Assembly (NCBI RefSeq): GCF_000209165.1 | Contig: NC_009068.1 | Span: 1,922,001 to 1,986,000, forward strand | DNA: 64,000 nt | Direction of reading: 5' to 3' | Source: Scheffersomyces stipitis CBS 6054 | Taxonomy: Eukaryota > Ascomycota > Pichiomycetes > Serinales > Debaryomycetaceae | Shown here: positions 29,135 through 39,534 of the stretch, piece after piece | Numbering within the stretch: position 1 is the first letter of the stretch | Layout of the letters: each line of letters begins with the position of its first letter | Notes under the pieces: model-generated | Seen by the model: only the letters and a program-made list of their open reading frames with translations | The model's database searches: none | Told to the model about the DNA's origin: nothing | Translations under genes and position numbers: made by a program

Positions 29135-30622
29135 AGTGGAAATGAAGGGATGAAAGAAAGAGCATAGTAATCATAATGAGGTATCCGGCCAGACAGCTGG
29201 GTGCCTATCTGTAAATAGTCTGGAATATATTTTAAAGAATTTGAAATGGATGTAGAGAAGAGTCAAGAAAAGTAGAAGTCGGCAGTTTTCGAAAAAGATT
29301 ATGTACTGATGAAGCTGTAAGGAAGAGGGAGAGGTACTTGATAGCAAAGAATAAGATTTCAACGAGAATGAAAAATATTTGTATGGTGGAAGGAAGTTCA
29401 TGGGAGGAGAAACGAGCAGTTTCAGACAAGAAGCAGATGTGGCGAATCTTGATAAGAATGTGAATAGATAGCAGCTGTATTTTGCTTTGGCTGTGGCCAA
29501 CTCTATTTCCATAGATTATACCTATTGAGACTATCAAGCCAGTCAGCTACTCTTCAAATGTAGTTCCTTCGTAGGTAATTGACTGTAATGTGCTATTGAA
29601 AGAAGCAGAGACAAAGAACGGGGCGACTTCTTTCGGGTTTCTGGATCTTACAATCTTACACCGTCCAAGTGTAATATTGATATTTGTTGGGACTAGATTC
29701 TTGGGATGGGATCAGATGATGCTAGAGAAAATAGGTCAATTTTGGGCCAAGATCATGTGGTAACCTGGTTCGAAAATATATCCACCATACCGTTCCTGAC
29801 ATCGCCAAAGTCACCAGTTCCATGTTTGAAGTTGTTATTGGTTCATTTTAAGCTGGAAAGCACAGCATTTTCTTGTTCTAGTATAGGTGAATTGTAGGAC
29901 CATTTGCTTCTGAGTTCAGGGTCTGGAAAACTCGCAGCCAAAGCAGTGTGAAATAATATTCTTCAATTTCGCAACCATTTCTCGAACACCATCAACAGTA
30001 AAAGCGCCATGTATTTCACAACTTATAAATTTACAAAGTAAAAGAAACTGGAAACGTTCAAGTTTATCTTCCCACAATCGGGTTACTTTTGTCGTATGCC
30101 TCTAAACGACTTGGCCCTCTCTTCCCCCCCCAGCTGCGGTCTTAACTATGTGCGAGGCTGAAGCTCGTTTGAATCTCTATGTGCACCACAATAAACGATC
30201 GTATAGTTAGCGAAAAAAATGTTATCGTATACGAAGCCTCTGCAATGAAACCTATATGTTATTCTTCCAGACATTCTCGTTTGTTCACGGTATATCACTA
30301 TAGTGGAGATAGTCATAAGTTGTAGTAATAGCTTCGATCGAGCCATCCATCGCCGAGACTGCTAATATATAACTATACGTTTGTTTGCCCGAAGCTCGAA
30401 TCTTTCTCATTTCACAAGACAGACAATCAGAACGAAAGAATCGAATACAACAGGACCAGAACATCTACAATATCATCTACCAGACGTTACATCCACTATA
30501 CTCTACTCTAACTACCACTCATAAATACAGACAAACAGTGCTGTCCAATTGTTGATTACTCATCGTTATCATATTTTTCACTTTCATAAATTTCATAAAT
30601 TTCATTTCACTTCAGTTCGTTC
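29135..30622. other. Intergenic: PAM16 3' flank and SET3 promoter/leader
   Basis: About 1.5 kb. A 63-codon ATG frame at 29706-29897 is not convincing. From ~30360 the sequence becomes a typical yeast leader: a TATA-like ATATATAAC near 30366, then CA-rich sequence without an ATG. A TTTCATAAA repeat lies just before the SET3 start. Confidence 0.5.
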
Positions 30623-33600
30623 ATGACAAATAAAGAGGAAGAGCAGCTTCTTCAGGATGCGCTGACGCTTTTGATGTTCGCCAACGTAGCGGCAAAGCAA
30701 CAACAGCAACATATCAAGAACACTTCTGCTAGCCATAGTCCTCTTCAAACTGCTACGTCACCGGCAGCCTCCTCCGTGACCCCACCTCCGGCCAATCCTT
30801 CGACTTCGTATCAGCAAATCCAACAACTTCAAAACCAACAAGCACAGCTTCAAACTCAGTTTCAAAACCATATTCAACATGGTGCGATAAAAGTAGAACC
30901 AATTCAAAAGAATCAAACTCAACAAAGTCAGCTTCAGCCACAACTTCAACAGAGTCATCAACCTCAGAAACAACTTCCACCGTTTGATTACTATGGAGCT
31001 CAGAATCGCCCAGCAGTTTCTTCCAATATTGTCCCAAACCCTGAAAAGTTCTCGACTTCGTCGTCTCTGTCTACGGTTTCGCCTCCTACGGCTTCGTTTG
31101 TGCATAATCAAGACCTCAGAGAGGCATCTAGACCTCACCTTCCACATAAAAGTTCGTTGAGCATTCTTATGAACAGTCCAGAACCACAATCCATGCCATT
31201 CTCGCCTTCTAATGTGTCAACTCTTACAAAAGATTCTCAGATTTCACAAACTTCCCAGGTTTCACAGCAGAAACGCTCGGCTTCGCTTGAGGATTCTAAT
31301 CTTCCCCAGAAAGGCAGTTTTGTCCAACAACACAAACGCTCTAAATCGACCCCAGAGACCGACAAAAAGACACCGGCTTATAGACACATTGTTCTTTCTC
31401 CTGGCCCAGCAAACGTAGCTCTCGCCAGAGGCATCAACTTGGAAACAGGAGAAAGAAATAATAACAATGCGGTGATAGCTGCTGCTGCATTAGCAGCTGC
31501 TGCAGATATACCGTTGCCGTTGAAACATGTAAAAAGAAACGTAGAACCAACAGTTTCTAAGTCTACAACAGTAAAATTTGCACACATAGTATCAGAACAA
31601 GAAGCTGAACCGGCTAAAACTGTTCAAGTAGCACAACCTGTTGCAAAAGTTGAGCCGGAACAAGTTCCACTAGCAGTTCCAAAACCAGTAGTGGTTCCTA
31701 CACTTCCTGTGACATTACCGGTCATGGCTACAAATCTTCGAGAAAAGGAAATCAAAATAACCAAAGATGAAGATCAGCTTACCGAAGCAGAGGTAGACGA
31801 GAAAACAGACGATGAACGCACAGACGATGAATATTCCTCAGCGAGAGGAAGTAAAACAGAAACAGAAACAGCCTCGGAAATCTTCGAAGTAAAATCAGAA
31901 GTTGAGGGCCCAAGACAAGAACAAGTAGTTCAACTTCAACTTCAACTTCAACAAGAAGCACAAGAACAGGAAACTCATGCACATCAAGAACAGGCCCAAG
32001 TTCAACAAGAACAAGAACAAGAACAAATTCAAATTCAACGAGAACCAGAAGCAAAACAAGTTGAACAAGAACAAGAATCACAGGAAGTTCAACAACTTGT
32101 AGAAAGTGATGATCAGGACTATGAACGGGAAGAAAAAGTGGACACAGAGATTCAACATGAAGAACAAAAGATCGATTTTAAGGCACCTCCTCTTTCTTCA
32201 TATCAGGTTGATCCTGATTCTGGTTTAATCGGATGTATCTGTGGAATTTCTGACGATGACGGGTTTACTATCCAGTGTGATGTGTGTTATAGATGGCAGC
32301 ATTGTGTCTGTATGGGTTTCAAGACAAGTGAAGAAGTGCCCGAAGACGAGTATACTTGTTATTACTGTGACAGAGCCAAGTGGGGAAAATTTGACCCACT
32401 AGAATGTCGCAGAGAAACGTTGGATCGTCTAGACAACGATAGTCGACAGCCTCAATTACTGCAAGAATTGAACGAAAGGCAACAGCAAGAACTTGCGGAA
32501 TTTCAGGAGAAGCAGAAGCAAAATGGCAAGAGAAAGCCGCTGAACTCTGATAAAAACGACAAGCGACGTAAAGTGGAAAGTCAAGTAGAAAAGAGAAAGG
32601 ACTCCTCAGCAACTGAAGTACAGCCAAAGAGTCAAACTCCTAGCGATACCCTTCCAAACAAAGACAATGAGTTGTTAGAAGATGGAGTCACAGCAGAGTC
32701 GTATCAATCTGTGTATTATAAGCTTAGAAAGAACGACTACAAGAGACAGTCTATAAGCGATTTCTTTTCTAGAATAGGTACTGAGTTCTTCAACGAATAC
32801 CTTTCTTTGGACCCAAGCACAAAAGCCTCCAAAGAATTGAGAGGGATCAAAGTGATGTCTATGCCTGAGTTTAAAGCTATTAGATTGAGCAAATTGAATT
32901 TGCCAAACCATCTTAATTATATTAGCGAGCACAAGAACAATTTGTCCAAGAAGAAGTTGTTCAACGACACTTCGATACAGGTTAGACAGTATTCCGATAA
33001 TCAGAAGCAGAAGTTTAATGGAATCTCCAAGTTGTCACTTTTTATCACGTCCACTAATAGCGATAGTTTGACGATCCCAGCCAACACTGCGATTATCGAG
33101 TATTTAGGTGAAATTGATCTTTTCAAGAACTACGTCAGGGATCCTATCAACCAATATTCCAGCTGGGGTACCCCAAAGCCCAAGGTTCTTCGTACAAGTC
33201 TCAAAGTAGCACAGGACAACAATTTGGAAGTTGTTCTTGACTCCAGATTTGTGGGTAATGAATCTAGATTCATTAGAAAAGCTTGTCCTGCTTCCACAAA
33301 TTGTAGAATAGAGCCAATTTACATTCCTGAAGACAATTCGTTTCGCTTCTTAGTCGTGACAACAAAGCCCATTAATTTGAAGTCAGAATCTGCTGATGAA
33401 GAGTTGCGCCTTGAATGGGAATGGGATCCACAACATCCCATCCTCAAGCTTTATGAAAATAACAACTCTGAGAAGTTTGAGCAATTGGTGAATGCTGATA
33501 AATCAGCATTAATCACCTACATCGACAATATTTTGCATTTTGCCGAGTGCGGCTGCTCAACAGCAAACGCTTTTTCCTCTTGCGCTATTTTTAAGATCAA

Positions 33601-34354
33601 GAAGGCTACTTCGTATTTGTTGCGTTCAACTAGAAAAGCATCATCTATCAGCAATTCCAATCTAGCCAAATCAAAAGAGGAATTGATACTTCCTAGAAAG
33701 GAAAAGGAGTACATTTCTTGGGAAGAAAGATTGTTGGAAAGAGACAACATCATACAGATGAATCTTTCAGTAACTACTGAACAGATTAGCGAAGAATCAA
33801 AAGAAGAGTTGAAAAACGATAATGAAGTGGAAGTCGATAACGAAGAAGTTAAGGGAGAAATTAAGCCAAATTATCTTTTCAAGTTGCCTTACAAGCAGCA
33901 ATTGCTCTCCAAGAACAGGGGCCGTAAGATCGTAGTTCGTCCTGGATCTTCTTCTGTAGAAGGAGATGTAAATAGCGGAACAGCCCACGACGAGTTACCA
34001 TTCCCAATTGTGTCTGACTTAGTAGTCAAGATCGAGAAAAGTATTGACGAAAAGCTTAAGCCAATGGTCAAGGAGGTGGAAGAGAAGATAACTACTGTCC
34101 TTGAGTCACTTCCAAAGCCTTCGGCCACGCAAGAAGAAACGTCAAAGAAGGATGAAGTTATTGCTGCTGTGGAAGAAATACAACATGTTCTCAAGAAGGA
34201 GACAGAAGATCAAGTCAGCTCTCTTCCACCACTTTCAACTGAAACTTCTTCAGAAACTAAAAAGGTGGAAACTTCTGATTCGACAACAGCACAGGCACCA
34301 CCTCCGGTTGTCAAGAAATTATCATTCGCTGACTATAAGAAGAAATTGAAATAA
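30623..34354 (+). CDS. SET3: SET3, PHD + SET domain subunit of the Set3 histone deacetylase complex
   Basis: A 1,243-residue protein. The N-terminal ~530 residues are low complexity: Gln/Ser/Pro-rich, then Glu/Gln repeats. A PHD finger follows at ~537-585 (CICGISDDDGFTIQCDVCYRWQH.VCMGF, ending CYYCDRAKWG). In Set3 this finger reads H3K4me2. The SET-like domain lies at about residues 786-935, with EYLGEIDLF, LDSRFVGNESRFIRKAC and NCRIEP motifs. Set3 has no proven methyltransferase activity in yeast. The C-terminus is acidic and coiled, ending FADYKKKLK. Set3C represses transcription with Hos2, Snt1 and Sif2 and regulates meiosis and morphogenesis. The protein is longer than the S. cerevisiae one (751), mainly through the N-terminal and C-terminal low-complexity parts. 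The start is the first ATG after a CA-rich leader. Confidence 0.93.
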   Translation: MTNKEEEQLLQDALTLLMFANVAAKQQQQHIKNTSASHSPLQTATSPAASSVTPPPANPSTSYQQIQQLQNQQAQLQTQFQNHIQHGAIKVEPIQKNQTQQSQLQPQLQQSHQPQKQLPPFDYYGAQNRPAVSSNIVPNPEKFSTSSSLSTVSPPTASFVHNQDLREASRPHLPHKSSLSILMNSPEPQSMPFSPSNVSTLTKDSQISQTSQVSQQKRSASLEDSNLPQKGSFVQQHKRSKSTPETDKKTPAYRHIVLSPGPANVALARGINLETGERNNNNAVIAAAALAAAADIPLPLKHVKRNVEPTVSKSTTVKFAHIVSEQEAEPAKTVQVAQPVAKVEPEQVPLAVPKPVVVPTLPVTLPVMATNLREKEIKITKDEDQLTEAEVDEKTDDERTDDEYSSARGSKTETETASEIFEVKSEVEGPRQEQVVQLQLQLQQEAQEQETHAHQEQAQVQQEQEQEQIQIQREPEAKQVEQEQESQEVQQLVESDDQDYEREEKVDTEIQHEEQKIDFKAPPLSSYQVDPDSGLIGCICGISDDDGFTIQCDVCYRWQHCVCMGFKTSEEVPEDEYTCYYCDRAKWGKFDPLECRRETLDRLDNDSRQPQLLQELNERQQQELAEFQEKQKQNGKRKPLNSDKNDKRRKVESQVEKRKDSSATEVQPKSQTPSDTLPNKDNELLEDGVTAESYQSVYYKLRKNDYKRQSISDFFSRIGTEFFNEYLSLDPSTKASKELRGIKVMSMPEFKAIRLSKLNLPNHLNYISEHKNNLSKKKLFNDTSIQVRQYSDNQKQKFNGISKLSLFITSTNSDSLTIPANTAIIEYLGEIDLFKNYVRDPINQYSSWGTPKPKVLRTSLKVAQDNNLEVVLDSRFVGNESRFIRKACPASTNCRIEPIYIPEDNSFRFLVVTTKPINLKSESADEELRLEWEWDPQHPILKLYENNNSEKFEQLVNADKSALITYIDNILHFAECGCSTANAFSSCAIFKIKKATSYLLRSTRKASSISNSNLAKSKEELILPRKEKEYISWEERLLERDNIIQMNLSVTTEQISEESKEELKNDNEVEVDNEEVKGEIKPNYLFKLPYKQQLLSKNRGRKIVVRPGSSSVEGDVNSGTAHDELPFPIVSDLVVKIEKSIDEKLKPMVKEVEEKITTVLESLPKPSATQEETSKKDEVIAAVEEIQHVLKKETEDQVSSLPPLSTETSSETKKVETSDSTTAQAPPPVVKKLSFADYKKKLK

Positions 34355-35160
34355 TAGAATAGGTTATATATTTATAATGAGTAATAATGTACTATATCAT
34401 ATTTTCATTCATAATAGGTGATGTACCATACGAGAGTATTGTGAGATATTAAGGAAAATTGGAGCAAAAGGATTGTCGACATGGTATGGAACTAAAATGC
34501 GATTTTGATAGCATGTATTTCTGAAGTAGCTTCAGAACATTTTTCGCAGCCATCGATAAATGCTTTAAGGAACTTCCTCTAAAAATTATTAGGTACTAAA
34601 CGATGTTTAACTGTCTACATTATAGGAATTCTACCAAAATAAACTAGAGCAATAATCTTATGTATTTGAACGGTGACAATTATCCTCCATTTACTATATG
34701 GTTATGAAAATGCTCTTTCCTTAATGGCATGGCTATCAAGTCAGGCCTATTTACTACTTAGTTGACAAATGTTCCTCTAATATACGGAATGGTTGGAGGA
34801 ACCTTAAACTTCCAGTTTGGTATTACCTAATCATTAAGTGGTATCCTTAGGAATTTGTAGATACTTCGGTATTCCTTTTGGCAGATGATCTATGAGGTGG
34901 GTCACGTGTCATTTTGTTTTAAGAAATGGCATGTATCACGACTAAAGTCAAAACTACATAGTACAGAGTGTATAAACCATCCATCCATACCTAGAGGAGA
35001 GGAGAGCCTTAAATAAAACTCCGGAAGATAATACCTAAACTCATAGGTGAATTTTCCGGAAAACTTAGGTCTTGGGGGTTAATCACGTGCCTGGTAGCGT
35101 GATAAACGCGTGACATGACACAAAAATCTTGAACCGGCACCTTTTTAACTCAAACAAGAC
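34355..35160. other. Intergenic: SET3 3' flank and upstream of tRNA-Arg
   Basis: AT-rich with no ORF. It holds CACGTG at 34903-34908 and 35084-35089, ACGCGT near 35106 and a 12-bp palindrome at 35052-35063, all within 260 bp of the tRNA. No solo LTR was recognised, although tRNA flanks are common insertion sites. Confidence 0.5.
35052..35063. repeat. 12-bp perfect palindrome TTTTCCGGAAAA
   Basis: A perfect inverted repeat ~100 bp upstream of tRNA-Arg, with a second CCGGAA nearby to the left. It could be a dimeric or zinc-cluster-type site. No function is assigned. Confidence 0.45.
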
Positions 35161-35233
35161 GCCTGCGTAGCGTAATGGTTAACGCGTTTGACTTCTAATC
35201 AAAAGATTGCGGGTTCGACTCCCGCCGTGGGTT
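35161..35233 (+). tRNA. tRNA-Arg (anticodon UCU)
   Basis: The 73-nt cloverleaf has an acceptor strand GCCTGCG pairing with CGTGGGT through G-U pairs, and a D arm GCG...CGC around TAATGGTTAA. The anticodon stem is TTTGA/TCAAA with loop CTTCTAA (anticodon TCT), and the T arm is GCGGG-TTCGACT-CCCGC. It is intronless. It closely resembles the yeast tRNA-Arg(UCU) body (GCGTAATGG, TGACTTCTAATCA). The gene reads AGA, the favoured Arg codon of these yeasts. A run of six T residues follows at 35236-35241 as the Pol III terminator. Confidence 0.95.
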
Positions 35234-35592
35234 TGTTTTTTCTATTTTTAATAATGGCCAACCTAATTTTTATGATAATGCCAATAATCTCTTCATTTTT
35301 TAATTGTTCTACACGTATGTTTTACCCCATGAAATGTATTAAATAATAAAAATTCCCAACGAACGACGAAGTATCAACCCCTTAATAAATCGTCGAAAAA
35401 GATGACTCGGCTCTAATTATAAGTTAACAAAAATAGTTTAATGGATCCCTTAATTCATGAAATGTGACAAGCAACGAAAGAAAATGTACAATAGTCATTC
35501 CGTAGAAGCAGCCTCCGGTTTTGGCATATATATAGTGTGTGTGTGTGTGCCAAAACTTTGAGCCATCCTATAGGATTCTAGCTAGAGTACAT
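35234..35592. other. Intergenic: tRNA-Arg terminator and FTR1 3' flank
   Basis: The Pol III terminator (T6 at 35236-35241) comes first, then AT-rich sequence, then a (TG)n microsatellite of about 15 bp at ~35535-35549 just beyond the FTR1 3' end. Confidence 0.6.
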
Positions 35593-36732
35593 TTACTTTG
35601 CTTCCTTGTCGGTCAAAGACAATTCTTCTTCTGCACCGCTGCCTGAGACCAACTTCTTGTGCTTAACCTGTTCAAATAATTCTTCCTTCTCTTCCTGGGT
35701 CAACTCGTCCTTCTTCTTGCCCTTGACGTAGTACATAGGGTTCAACTTACCAAGAGTCAATCCCTTGGCAAATGGCAAGTGGCCAGTCTTTTCTTCGTAG
35801 TACATCAATACAAGAACAGCAATGACAGCGAGCCAGTAGATGTTATAGGAAATGACAGAACCGTATGTAGCAGAGTTTTGCCAGCCCAACAAAGCGTTGA
35901 ACACATCCCAACCGTGATCGGTAAGAGGGTTACAACAGTTCACGTGCCATACAGACTTGGCGATATCGTAGGTACCTGGGCCAGAACCGTTTTCAGCAGC
36001 ATCACCACCGGTTTGCTGGGAGTACTTGTAGTTTTCAAAGAACCAAACACCCCTGGAAAACAACCCAGCGGCGATCAAGTACAAGATACAAGTGGAGATG
36101 ACCAAGAAGATCTGCAACGAGACACTGGAGCCGAAGTAGTACAACAAGACACCAACTACAATACCAGCAATCAATCCACAGACAACAGGAAGAGGGAAAG
36201 AACTGGCAGGCTCGGAAATACCGACACCTCCTACGAACACTACGGCTTCCAAACCTTCTCTCAAACAGGTGATGAATGGCAAGAAGAAAAGAGCATATCT
36301 CTTAGTCAAGTAGCCAATCTTCCACTTTTCAGCTCTGGAAGATGGCTTCTTAAGCAAAGCACGGGCTAACTTAACTCTCCACTTTTCCTTCATCTTGTTG
36401 ATACGAAGCATGGGGATACCCATTACCGAAATCAAGACCGTAGCGATAATACAAAAGATACCTTCCCACAAGTCTTCAGACTTAGACCAGATATCCCTAC
36501 CCAAACCGTAGAAAGTACCAATAAAAGCACCACCGATAATTAAACAGATTAGGACACCTAGCCCTGCGCCGATCCAAACCTGTCGGACAAGTTTTTTGTA
36601 GACCAAGGGGTCGTCAGAAGCACCTCCTAAACCTTGCTTCAAGAAGGCGAGAAGCACCGAAACCACAATCACGGCTTCCAATGCTTCTCTGAAGACCACA
36701 AAGAAGATCTGGACGTTGAAAACGTTGACCAT
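35593..36732 (-). CDS. FTR1: FTR1, high-affinity iron permease
   Basis: A 379-residue plasma-membrane Fe(III) permease that works with a multicopper ferroxidase (Fet3 type) in high-affinity iron uptake. It has seven predicted membrane segments. The first carries the iron-permeation motif REALE (R15-E19) and a later one REGLE (R158-E162), both essential in the family. An extracellular loop with CCNP and acidic residues and the cytoplasmic Lys/Glu-rich tail are also typical. Length equals Candida/Saccharomyces Ftr1 (~380-404). The ferroxidase partner is not next to it in this window. A consensus iron-GATA site lies ~365 bp upstream. Confidence 0.96.
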   Translation of the reverse strand: MVNVFNVQIFFVVFREALEAVIVVSVLLAFLKQGLGGASDDPLVYKKLVRQVWIGAGLGVLICLIIGGAFIGTFYGLGRDIWSKSEDLWEGIFCIIATVLISVMGIPMLRINKMKEKWRVKLARALLKKPSSRAEKWKIGYLTKRYALFFLPFITCLREGLEAVVFVGGVGISEPASSFPLPVVCGLIAGIVVGVLLYYFGSSVSLQIFLVISTCILYLIAAGLFSRGVWFFENYKYSQQTGGDAAENGSGPGTYDIAKSVWHVNCCNPLTDHGWDVFNALLGWQNSATYGSVISYNIYWLAVIAVLVLMYYEEKTGHLPFAKGLTLGKLNPMYYVKGKKKDELTQEEKEELFEQVKHKKLVSGSGAEEELSLTDKEAK

Positions 36733-37097
36733 TCTGTGGAGAAGTTACGAGTGGTTAAGATTGAAATGGAAACTGGAGATTTTACTAGCAATTAGCAATA
36801 GCAATCTCACAATTGGCAATCTTTATCCTGTTTTCTGAGCTCTTTAAGGGGAAAGAGACTCGCACCACAGGCTAAGGGGTGTGGGGTTATAGAGGAGTCA
36901 AAAAGGGTAACTCAAGAAATGAAGAGCTATGAAAAAAAGAGTCAACTAGCAGCAGCTATAGCAATTGTTGTTGACTTAGGCGTGTGAAGACTGTTCTCGA
37001 ACAAGAGAAAGCTGTAATATTGACAAATTTCCAAACGAGATATTCACGGCTATTTATGCTGAAAGCCAGACCAACGGTGAAATTTTCAGAAACTTTT

Positions 37098-37106
37098 ATC
37101 TGATAA
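37098..37106 (+). promoter_or_regulatory. Iron-responsive GATA site ATCTGATAA upstream of FTR1
   Basis: ATCTGATAA fits exactly the ATCWGATAA consensus of fungal iron-sensing GATA repressors (Sre1/Fep1/Sfu1 family). Here it forms a palindromic TTATCTGATAA. It lies 366 bp upstream of the FTR1 ATG. In Candida, Sfu1 represses FTR1 under iron-replete conditions, so motif and neighbour agree. Confidence 0.6.
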
Positions 37107-38257
37107 AAATGTCATGGCCAAGACATTTGGATGAGCCCACAAAATATTAGTGCCAAGCCTGCGCCCGTAAGCATGGCCAGCCCGCAGAGTTGTGAAAATA
37201 TTTTTTGTGATTTGTCGAGTCTGGAAAGGTATGGCCATAACAGCAGTATGGTCCAAGACTTTTTACACTGGGCCTGACACTTTTCTAAATACCACTTTTC
37301 TTAACAGGGGCCAGGTCGCTGTCAGCCGTTCTCAATTTTCTGTGTCTAAATTGGGGCTCAGATGCAAAGAAGCTTTTAGCCGGACGCGCGACTGATCTGG
37401 TGTCGGCCAGTATAAAGCAACAGAAAATACGCAACCAGACAATTTGATTTTGACCAAATAATCTTGGTAGATAAAATAGATAATTCTGGTATTCGAAATT
37501 TGGGTTGCCCGTCAGTCAGCGTCAACGTCTTCACGTACCTTCCCATACTCCTTGCTTGCATATGAAACTTCGAGTCGGCCTCAATTACAAGAGCCAAGAC
37601 TTTTCGTCACTTGGAAAGGCTCTCAGCAAATGGTATCCCGCATATTCTCGACGTCATCTCCGAATCCGGAATACCTCTCCAGCTGATGATATCAAGGCCA
37701 GGACCAGGTAGAAAGGTCAGGTTGCTTTTGTAGGTTTATCGAAGACACTCAGTATTGGTTCTTGCTGATTATCGTACAGCAGAATTCGAAGTTCGCAACC
37801 CGAGGGTAAAAAAGCTTAGTTCCGGAAAAGTCGAAAGTCGGTCATTCCTTGAGAAATGTCGCACATTAAAAATACTGTCCCTACTATTTTGTCTTGCAGT
37901 ATTAACCAGTATACAAAAGTTTATTACCCTGAACTCAGCAATTTTTGAGATTTACAATGAACCATTTTGAGTCACTGGTACGAAAAGTGGTACTATACCG
38001 ATTCAACAAAGAGGTGGTAATTGTCTAATTTACAACTCCAATGGGACCCAAGACAGAGGATTAAAGAGCATGAAAAGAGGGTAGACAGGAAAAAGAGATG
38101 GAACGGAAGCTAAGGTATAAATAAAGATGGAATTACCTCAGAAAGAGAAGAATACTGTAAAATTGTAAGTCAATTAAATACATATATATCAATTGACATT
38201 TGTATCATACATACATTTCTCAATTGAACATAAAAGGATTCTTGGAGCAGATAACCA

Positions 38258-38557
38258 ATGCCAATATCAACGGATAGTGAAGGCTATAGACAGTACCCCT
38301 GTGGTCCAACAACGTTTGTGACCAATGAAACTGGTTGGCAATTTATGCTGTTTGCTTACAGCTGCGGATATGAAGAAGCCCGGATGGCCCAAACATCTGA
38401 AGCTGTAAAAATCAATTTTATGGGATTGTTTGTTACACTATTAATTCTAGTGGGAATTGTGCTGGCTGACACCAGCATAAGCGTTGCAACATCCAGACGA
38501 ATTAACTCGGGTAGCCCAGACGGTGGAGACGGTTTTTATAAGTTGACCTATATGTAG
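38258..38557 (+). CDS. Possible small orphan membrane protein (99 aa)
   Basis: An ATG-initiated frame of 99 codons. The N-terminal ~50 residues carry two Cys (C15, C36) and aromatic residues. One strongly hydrophobic segment follows (about 54-71, NFMGLFVTLLILVGIVLA), then a Ser/Gly-rich tail ending FYKLTYM. A TATAAATA lies ~140 bp upstream and the leader has no other ATG in the last 90 bp. It is not recognised as a family. With CUG read as Ser, the residues at codons 32 and 70 would be Ser. It sits alone between FTR1 and IRR1. An ORF of this size can arise by chance, but the TATA box, leader and membrane helix make it worth listing. Confidence 0.35.
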   Translation: MPISTDSEGYRQYPCGPTTFVTNETGWQFMLFAYSCGYEEARMAQTSEAVKINFMGLFVTLLILVGIVLADTSISVATSRRINSGSPDGGDGFYKLTYM

Positions 38558-39534
38558 AGCAAACTATTAGTTTTGAATTCTATATAAATCAATTATAATG
38601 CGGGCTCTACTTCTTTAAGACGAGCCAGATGAACCATTTTTCGGCACAAGTATGGAGCTACCCTTCTACAACAGACAATACATATGGAATAAATACTAAA
38701 AGTTGAATAGAGCATTATTTCGGACTTTCGTATGAGCCAATAGGTTTCTGGTAAGAATAAAAAGACAGCTCTGTGACGTAAGAAATATATGAACGGATAT
38801 TCAATAATATTCATGCGACATGAGCTTTTCACTCTTGGGACATTTCTGTTACGTAACGAAAATACAACTCCGGTAAACCGACTTAATTGTAACCTCGTAT
38901 TGCCAACCAGAATTGTTTTTTAGAACCAGTTAAAGAAACGTAAGTTCTTTCAGGGATTGTCGTTGTTAATTTCGTAACTGGCTGACAATTCGTATCTGGC
39001 TAAGATTTTTGTGCTGGGCTTTTAGGATTGCGGCTCTTGTTTCCGACTCCTGATTTTAGGTTAGTAAGCTCTAAATTGCCCCTGATGAATCAAATTTTGT
39101 AAGCCCATTTATCACAACCTTCAAGATGTGGAATTGAAATTGTACATTCTTTGTTTTTTGATCTGTTATTGTTGATCTTTTATTATTTACTTGGGAAGTT
39201 GATTTTTGCTCTGACTTCTTATATGTAACGCTTCGTCATTGGTTCATTTCAATAATATTTTTATTATTACTTTCTACATTGTGTGACTTTTTAAATCGTC
39301 ATAAAGTCACTTCTACTACTTCTCTAATTCGCTACTTTTGTTTCTGTCTACATTTCTTTTCGGACAGCCGTACCTTCATTTTCTTATTCTTTAATTTTTA
39401 TTTTCGTAGTGGTCTGATCTTTTTGATCTAATCTGATATCAACAGTCGCTATTCAATATTATGTAGTTATTCGTCTGTCTTTGTATACTACCATACCGCA
39501 CAACTCAACCCGGATACGTTTATTATTACCTTCT

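Larger units (their letters stand above)
36733..39534. other. 2.8-kb region upstream of FTR1 and downstream of IRR1
   Basis: It includes the FTR1 promoter (iron-GATA site at 37098), a candidate small ORF at 38258-38557, and T-rich sequence at 39100-39534 past the IRR1 stop. No other gene, repeat or RNA was recognised. Confidence 0.5.

Noticed and set aside
39040..39080. TACTAAC plus AG on the minus strand, a possible intron end
   Set aside because: No matching 5' splice site and coding exon pair could be assembled, and the following frames stop within 30 codons.
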